Shown here: positions 5,338 through 9,450 of the stretch, piece after piece
How the letters are laid out: each line of letters opens with the position of its first letter
How positions within the stretch are numbered: the stretch's first letter is position 1
Assembly (NCBI GenBank): GCA_903862155.1
Contig: CAIOXF010000332.1
Span: 1-9,450 of the forward strand
Length of the DNA: 9,450 nt
Origin: an uncultured cyanobacterium
GTDB taxonomy: Bacteria; Cyanobacteriota; Cyanobacteriia; PCC-6307; Cyanobiaceae
Direction of reading: 5' to 3'
Made by a program: the position numbers and the translations under genes
The notes under the pieces: generated by a model
The model's database searches: none
Told to the model about the DNA's origin: nothing
Seen by the model: only the letters and a program-made list of their open reading frames with translations

Positions 5338-8208
5338 TCAGGCCGTTGCTGGCGCAGGTGACGGCTGAAACATGAACATTGAGTAGATCACATTGCGGCG
5401 CATCTGCGTCATCATCTCGAGGAACATATCGTAGCCCTCGTTCTTGTATTCGATCAGCGGATCTTTCTGGCCATAACCGCGCAGACCCACGGATTCCCGA
5501 AGGGCGTCCATGGCCTGGAGATGCTCCCGCCAGAGGGTGTCAATCTGCTGGAGGATAAAGAACCGCTCGGCCTCGCGCATCAAACCAGGGCGCTGCTGCT
5601 CAATCTGCCCCTCCTTGATGTCGTAGGCGTTGCGCATCTGCTCCTGAAGGAACGCCTTGAGCTCCTCCATCGAGAGGCCCTGCAGCTGGTCGGGAGTGAG
5701 ATCTTCCAACAGGTAGATGAATTCCTTGGTTTTATCCACCAAGCGGCCCAGATCCCATTCCTCGGGCGGCAGATCGGGATTCACATAGGCCTCAACGATG
5801 TCGTCGATGGTGCGCTCGCCATAGCCGATCACCTGGGCCTTGAGTTCCCGGCCCTCGAGCACGCGCCGACGCTCGGCATATACAGCCTTGCGCTGATTGT
5901 TCATCACTTCGTCGTACTCGAACACCTGCTTGCGGATGTCGTAGTAATACGTTTCCACCTTTTTCTGAGCGCCCTCCAGGGAGCGCGTGAGCATGCCGGA
6001 TTCGATCGGCATGTCTTCCTCCACCCGGAAGGCATTCATCAGACCGGCAACCCGGTCGCCGCCGAAGATGCGCAGCAGGTTGTCTTCGAGGGAAAGGAAG
6101 AAGCGGGTGGAGCCCGGGTCGCCCTGGCGGCCAGCGCGGCCCCGCAGCTGGTTGTCGACCCGGCGCGATTCGTGGCGCTCGGTACCGATCACGTGCAGGC
6201 CGCCGGCCTCCCGCACCTTCTGATCCTCGGTTTTGGTGACGGCTTCGTATTCGCCCTTCACCCGCAGGATCAACTGGCGCATGGCCTGGATCTGAGGATC
6301 GTCGGTGGGGGCCTTCTCGGCCGCCTGGGCGATGCGGTCTTCCAGTTCAAGCACGGTGAGGGTGCGATCCCCCCAAACCTTCACCAGATCGTGGGCCAGC
6401 TCAGACAGAGATTGGTCGGTGGCACCGCCCAACTCACAGGGATAAAGCGCACCAATCGCCCGGGCCTCACTGGGGGCCTTGGCATGGGCGGCCTGAGACG
6501 CCGCCCCGAAACCGGCCGCCGCCTCGGGAGCCCGCTGGAGAGGCACGGGGGGCCGGTGGTCCTCATCCGGGCGCACCAACCGCGGCAGCAACACTTCGCG
6601 CAGCTTGAGGCGTGCCATGTAGTCGGCGTTGCCCCCCAGGATGATGTCGGTACCCCGACCCGCCATGTTTGTGGCGATGGTGACGGCACCAGATCGGCCG
6701 GCCTGGGCCACGATCTCGGCTTCCCGCTCCACGTTCTCGGGCTTGGCATTGAGCAGGTTGTGGGGAATCTGCTGCTCCGAAAGCAGGGCACTCAGCAACT
6801 CGCTCTTCTCGACGCTGGTGGTACCCACCAGCACAGGGCGACCCTGATGGTGCACTTCAGCTGTTTCGAGGGCCACGGCCCGCCACTTAGCAGCTTCAGT
6901 TTTATAAACCTGATCGGTCCAGTCTTGGCGTGCCCGCACCCGGTTGGTGGGCACGATCGTGACTTCGAGTTTGTAGGTTTTCTCAAACTCCACCTCTTCG
7001 GTTTTAGCGGTGCCGGTCATGCCGGCTAGGCGGGGATAGAGCAGGAAGAAGTTCTGGTAAGTGATCGACGCCAGGGTTTGAGTCTCCGGCTGGATCGGCA
7101 GACTCTCCTTGGCTTCGATCGCCTGGTGCAGGCCATCGCTCCAGCGGCGCCCAGGCATCACCCGGCCGGTGAACTCATCCACGATCACGGCGTCCTGGCC
7201 GCGCGCGATGTAGTTCACATCCTTGATGAACAGCTCCTTGGCCTTGAGCGCATTGTTGATGAAGTGGGCCCAGGGATCCTCAGGGTTGAAGAGGTCCGCC
7301 ACACCCAGCAGCTCCTCGGCCTTGGCGTAGCCCTGATCGGTGAGGGTCACGTTGCGCTGTTTCTCATCCACCTCGTAGTCGCCTTCGGGGTCGATGCCGT
7401 CTTTGCCCATCTCGGCAGCACGCTCCAGCTGCTCAGCCACCTCAGCCGCCTTGCGGTATTTCTCCTGGGGCCGCTCGATCTGACCGGAGATGATCAGGGG
7501 CGTGCGGGCTTCATCGATGAGGATCGAGTCGACCTCATCGATCACGCAGTACTGGAAGTCGCGCTGCACCACCTCAGCGAGGTCGCTGGCCATGTTGTCG
7601 CGGAGGTAGTCGAAACCCAGCTCCGAATTGGTGGCGTAAGTGATGTCGCAGGCGTAGTTACGGCGCCGATCGGGCGGTGCCATGTCCTGCTGGATCAAAC
7701 CCACGCTCAAACCAAGAAAGCGATGGATCTGACCCATCCACTCGGCGTCGCGGCGGGCCAAGTAATCGTTCACGGTCACCACGTGCACCCCGCGGCCCGT
7801 GAGGGCATTGAGATAGCTGGGTAGGGTGGCCACGAGGGTCTTGCCCTCGCCGGTCTTCATCTCGGCGATCTGGCCGTCGTGCAGCACCATGCCGCCGATG
7901 AGCTGCACATCGAAGTGGCGCATGCCGAGCACCCGCTTGCCAGCCTCACGCACCACGGCAAAAGCCTGCGGCAGAAGCTCATCTAGAAGCTTGCGCTCCC
8001 GCTCCAGGGTGTTCTCCAGGCTGAGACCCCGGCTACGGCAGTCGTCTTGCAGGTTGGTGAGCTTCTGCTGGAATTCGGCGGTGAGGCCGCGCAGCTCGTC
8101 ATCCGACAGAGGCGCGATCTCCTCCTCCAGCAGATTGACGTCGGAAACAATCGGCTGGTAGCGCTTCAGCTTGCGGGCATTGGGATCACCCAGCAGCAGC
8201 TTGAGCAT
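5338..8208 (-). CDS. secA: Preprotein translocase ATPase SecA
   Basis: SecA is the ATP-driven motor that pushes preproteins through SecYEG at the plasma membrane and, in cyanobacteria, probably also the thylakoid membrane. Numbered from the ATG at 8208 (956 residues), NBD1 has Walker A MKTGEGKT (117-124) and DEVD (224-227) followed by SILIDEARTPLIISG. The preprotein-crosslinking domain interrupts NBD1. NBD2 has MAGRGTDIILGG and GTERHESRRVDNQLRGRAGR (675-694). The helical scaffold and wing domain follow. Between GGNADYM (525-531) and EAGGLHVIG (667-675) lie about 135 residues where E. coli has about 30; this insertion is typical of cyanobacterial and plastid SecA. The C terminus ends MFMFQPSPAPATA without the CxC...C/H zinc motif. 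A TTG at 8226 would add six residues, but MLKLLLGDPNARKLKRY is the expected start. The gene is convergent with cysE and divergent from the GNAT gene. Confidence 0.98.
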   Translation of the reverse strand: MLKLLLGDPNARKLKRYQPIVSDVNLLEEEIAPLSDDELRGLTAEFQQKLTNLQDDCRSRGLSLENTLERERKLLDELLPQAFAVVREAGKRVLGMRHFDVQLIGGMVLHDGQIAEMKTGEGKTLVATLPSYLNALTGRGVHVVTVNDYLARRDAEWMGQIHRFLGLSVGLIQQDMAPPDRRRNYACDITYATNSELGFDYLRDNMASDLAEVVQRDFQYCVIDEVDSILIDEARTPLIISGQIERPQEKYRKAAEVAEQLERAAEMGKDGIDPEGDYEVDEKQRNVTLTDQGYAKAEELLGVADLFNPEDPWAHFINNALKAKELFIKDVNYIARGQDAVIVDEFTGRVMPGRRWSDGLHQAIEAKESLPIQPETQTLASITYQNFFLLYPRLAGMTGTAKTEEVEFEKTYKLEVTIVPTNRVRARQDWTDQVYKTEAAKWRAVALETAEVHHQGRPVLVGTTSVEKSELLSALLSEQQIPHNLLNAKPENVEREAEIVAQAGRSGAVTIATNMAGRGTDIILGGNADYMARLKLREVLLPRLVRPDEDHRPPVPLQRAPEAAAGFGAASQAAHAKAPSEARAIGALYPCELGGATDQSLSELAHDLVKVWGDRTLTVLELEDRIAQAAEKAPTDDPQIQAMRQLILRVKGEYEAVTKTEDQKVREAGGLHVIGTERHESRRVDNQLRGRAGRQGDPGSTRFFLSLEDNLLRIFGGDRVAGLMNAFRVEEDMPIESGMLTRSLEGAQKKVETYYYDIRKQVFEYDEVMNNQRKAVYAERRRVLEGRELKAQVIGYGERTIDDIVEAYVNPDLPPEEWDLGRLVDKTKEFIYLLEDLTPDQLQGLSMEELKAFLQEQMRNAYDIKEGQIEQQRPGLMREAERFFILQQIDTLWREHLQAMDALRESVGLRGYGQKDPLIEYKNEGYDMFLEMMTQMRRNVIYSMFMFQPSPAPATA

Positions 8209-8275
8209 GGGGAGAAGGCCTACCAAACCTGGAGGGTCAGCCTACTGAGGAGGCCGGGAGCGAGGATCACATCTG
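8209..8275. promoter_or_regulatory. Divergent intergenic region secA / GNAT gene
   Basis: About 67 bp separate the secA ATG from the most upstream possible GNAT start. The region must contain the secA promoter or leader, but no convincing -10/-35 pair or Shine-Dalgarno sequence is visible. An in-frame TGA at 8246-8248 sets the upstream limit of the GNAT reading frame. Confidence 0.35.
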
Positions 8276-8725
8276 TTGTGCCCCCGGTTGATCTTGAGCA
8301 GGATCCGCCTGATCCACCACCGGCGCGCTGCCCTGCGGTTGCAGCTCCGCCCAGGTGGTCTCAAGCAATTACGGCTGCTGTTCGACGAACACAGCTTCTG
8401 GGCCGACGACCGCACCCCAAGCCAACTTCGCCAGATGCTCAACGGCAGCGCAGCAGCCATTAGCGCCTGGGATGGATGCACACTGGTGGGCTTTGGCCGG
8501 GCCACAAGCGACGGCGTGTTTCGCGCCGTGCTCTGGGATGTGGTGGTAGCCAGCAGCCATCAGGGCCAGGGCCTGGGTCGGCGAATCGTGAAGAGCCTGC
8601 TGGAGCAACCCTGCATCAACAATGCTGAACGCGTCTACCTCATGACCACCAACAGCAGTGGCTTTTACGAGCAAATTGGCTTCAAGGCGATGAACACCCA
8701 GAAACTAATGTTGAAGAGTCGATAA
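8276..8725 (+). CDS. GNAT family N-acetyltransferase
   Basis: This is a small (up to 149 residues) GCN5-related acetyltransferase using acetyl-CoA; the acceptor substrate is unknown. Visible features are GFGRATSDGVFRAVLWDVVV (72-91), the central beta strands, followed by the acetyl-CoA-binding motif A, HQGQGLGRRIV, at 95-105 with QxxGxG at 96-101. YLMTTNSSGFYEQIGF follows near the C terminus, the usual motif B with N-x-x-x-x-x-Y and GF. The start is uncertain. The frame opens after a TGA at 8246, and no ATG occurs before residue 54, which is too late because it would lose conserved sequence. A non-ATG start is therefore needed: TTG at 8276, 8288 or 8294 are candidates. No membrane segment is seen. 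The stop TAA is 1 bp from the 3' end of the convergent tRNA-Gly. Confidence 0.82.
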   Translation: MCPRLILSRIRLIHHRRAALRLQLRPGGLKQLRLLFDEHSFWADDRTPSQLRQMLNGSAAAISAWDGCTLVGFGRATSDGVFRAVLWDVVVASSHQGQGLGRRIVKSLLEQPCINNAERVYLMTTNSSGFYEQIGFKAMNTQKLMLKSR

Positions 8726-8726
8726 A

Positions 8727-8798
8727 AGCGGATGAAGAGATTCGAACTCTCGACCCTCTCCTTGGCAAGGAGATGCTCTACCACTGAGCTACATCCGC
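8727..8798 (-). tRNA. tRNA-Gly (anticodon GCC)
   Basis: On the minus strand the sequence folds into a complete cloverleaf. The acceptor stem is GCGGATG/CATCCGC and the D arm is GCTC-AGTGGTA-GAGC. The anticodon stem is TCTCC/GGAGA with loop TTGCCAA, giving anticodon GCC (reads GGC and GGU). The T arm is GAGAG-TTCGAAT-CTCTT with one G-U pair. The discriminator base is U, as expected for glycine tRNAs. CCA is not encoded: the genomic bases after the discriminator are TTTA, so the end must be added after processing. The T-run directly after the tRNA could aid termination. ribH lies 98 bp upstream on the same strand; no clear separate tRNA promoter was found, so co-transcription with ribH is possible. 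Confidence 0.98.
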
Positions 8799-8896
8799 AA
8801 GACTCAAACCACCAAGCTGGAGATTCGGTCTCGGTCGACTCGCCGCCGACCAGATGAGCATGCACTACGAAGGTGCCCCCGGTCAAATGGCAGTGC
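8799..8896. other. Spacer between ribH and tRNA-Gly
   Basis: This 98-bp stretch lies downstream of ribH and upstream of the tRNA on the minus strand. It has only a weak possible hairpin (GGTCG near 8833 with CGACC about 14 bp later), no T-run and no obvious promoter. I see no gene in it. Confidence 0.3.
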
Positions 8897-9376
8897 TCAA
8901 CGGGGCAACGCGGCCATCAGCGACCCCATCTCCAGGGCCTGCAGGCCGTAGCTCCATCCCAGATTGCTCTTGATGCCGGCCCGCTCTAGGGCCTGCTGCA
9001 TCGTGTCGGTGGTGAGCACGCCAAAGATCACGGGGACGCCTGTGTCGCGGCTCACGGCAGCCACACCCTTACTCACCTCGGCTACCACCACATCGAAATG
9101 GGGTGTGTCGCCGCGAATCACCGCGCCCAGGGTGATCACCACCTGGTAACGGCCGCTGGCGGCCATCCGCTGGGCCACCAGCGGGATCTCGAAGCTGCCG
9201 GGTACCCACGCCACATCAAGTTGGGCGCTCTCCGCTGCCGTATCCACCCCGTGGCGGTGGAGACAGTCCAGGCAGCCGCTGAGCAGCTTGGTGGTCACCA
9301 AGTCATTGAAACGGGCCACCACCACGCCGATGCGCAGCCCTGCTGCATCGGTGAAACGTCCTTCGAAGGTGGCCAC
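8897..9376 (-). CDS. ribH: 6,7-dimethyl-8-ribityllumazine synthase
   Basis: RibH condenses 5-amino-6-ribitylamino-uracil with 3,4-dihydroxy-2-butanone 4-phosphate to give dimethylribityllumazine, the penultimate step of riboflavin synthesis. Numbered from the GTG at 9376 (159 residues, normal for the family), it shows ARFND (21-25) at the substrate-binding loop. VPGSFEIP (58-65) and GAVIRGDTPHFDVV (84-97) follow, the latter with catalytic His93. FGVLTTDTMQQALERAG (118-134) comes next, with Arg132 as the expected phosphate-binding arginine. The family normally forms pentamers or 60-mer shells in the cytosol. The start is a choice: TTG at 9400 would give 167 residues, but the GTG gives the usual MATFEGRFTDA beginning, and there is no ATG nearby. 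The hairpin terminator just upstream means ribH probably has its own promoter or receives read-through from beyond the window edge. Confidence 0.96.
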   Translation of the reverse strand: MATFEGRFTDAAGLRIGVVVARFNDLVTTKLLSGCLDCLHRHGVDTAAESAQLDVAWVPGSFEIPLVAQRMAASGRYQVVITLGAVIRGDTPHFDVVVAEVSKGVAAVSRDTGVPVIFGVLTTDTMQQALERAGIKSNLGWSYGLQALEMGSLMAALPR

Positions 9377-9415
9377 GCGGCATGCTTGCGTCTGCGCCAA
9401 GGCTACGCAGACATG

Positions 9416-9441
9416 AAAAAGCCCCCTTCCAAGGGGGCTTT
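9416..9441 (-). terminator. Intrinsic terminator upstream of ribH, for a minus-strand gene beyond the right edge
   Basis: AAAGCCCCCTT (9418-9428) pairs perfectly with AAGGGGGCTTT (9431-9441); the innermost bases form the loop, leaving at least a 9-bp stem. Read on the minus strand, the stem ends in a run of five Ts (complement of 9416-9420), which is the classical form of an intrinsic terminator. On the plus strand only three Ts follow, so termination there would be weaker. It would end a minus-strand gene outside the window; in picocyanobacteria I recall psbZ next to ribH, but nothing here shows that gene. Confidence 0.85.
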
Positions 9442-9450
9442 GGCGGTTAG

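Noticed and set aside
5521..7029. A 502-codon plus-strand open frame antisense to secA, and another at 7078-7824
   Set aside because: Long antisense frames are common opposite GC-rich genes. SecA motifs run along the whole minus strand, and the antisense proteins look like reverse translations (His/Leu/Val-rich) without domains.
8665..8886. A 73-codon minus-strand open frame containing CGCSSVVEHLLAKERVESSNLFIR
   Set aside because: This is a well-known type of false protein produced by translating a tRNA gene; it covers the tRNA-Gly.
8853..8970. A short plus-strand open frame (MSMHYEGAPGQMAVLN...) between the tRNA and ribH
   Set aside because: Most of it lies antisense to the ribH 3' end, it has no ribosome binding site or recognisable domain, and its later part is a low-complexity shadow.
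1..9450. A new defence, biosynthetic or mobile system
   Set aside because: Nearly every gene belongs to a known housekeeping family, with intact motifs and no integrase, transposase, repeats or sharp change of composition; I found nothing that supports such a system.

Overview
The window is an ordinary-looking piece of chromosome from a GC-rich picocyanobacterium of the Synechococcus/Cyanobium type. The evidence is the protein set: a SecA with the plastid/cyanobacterial-style insertion and no C-terminal zinc-binding motif, an IF-3 beginning MPPRPRFDRRAPVRELPN, a GntR-type regulator beginning RFHIQQESDIP, and the neighbourhood secA / GNAT acetyltransferase / tRNA-Gly / ribH. From memory this resembles marine and freshwater Synechococcus; I could not run a search. 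No phage, insertion sequence, CRISPR array or defence system is visible.

Layout, left to right. Positions 1-850 (minus) hold the first 283 codons of gyrB, cut by the window edge. A short divergent region separates it from the plus-strand pair miaA (tRNA dimethylallyltransferase) and infC (translation initiation factor IF-3). infC converges on a minus-strand dienelactone-hydrolase-family gene (2598-3383). That gene diverges across a 188-bp region from a plus-strand GntR-type regulator (about 3572-4561), which is followed 23 bp later by cysE (serine O-acetyltransferase). cysE runs head-on into secA (minus, 5338-8208) with only 3 bp between stop codons. secA diverges from a small GNAT acetyltransferase gene, whose stop codon lies 1 bp from the 3' end of tRNA-Gly(GCC) on the minus strand. 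ribH (lumazine synthase, minus) lies upstream of the tRNA. A strong hairpin with a T-run at 9416-9441 ends whatever minus-strand transcript enters from beyond the right edge.

The genes are mostly housekeeping: DNA supercoiling (gyrB), tRNA modification and translation (miaA, infC, tRNA-Gly), protein export (secA), cysteine biosynthesis (cysE) and riboflavin biosynthesis (ribH). The less understood members are the GntR-type regulator with an unrecognised C-terminal domain, the dienelactone hydrolase-like protein and the GNAT protein.

The most interesting non-gene signal concerns the three tail-to-tail junctions. Each is extremely tight (32, 3 and 1 bp). Each has a strong structured element at or inside the end of the plus-strand gene: a perfect 7-bp stem in infC, a perfect 10-bp stem in cysE, and the tRNA itself after the GNAT gene. 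None is followed by a T-run. I did not find a convincing new multi-gene system.
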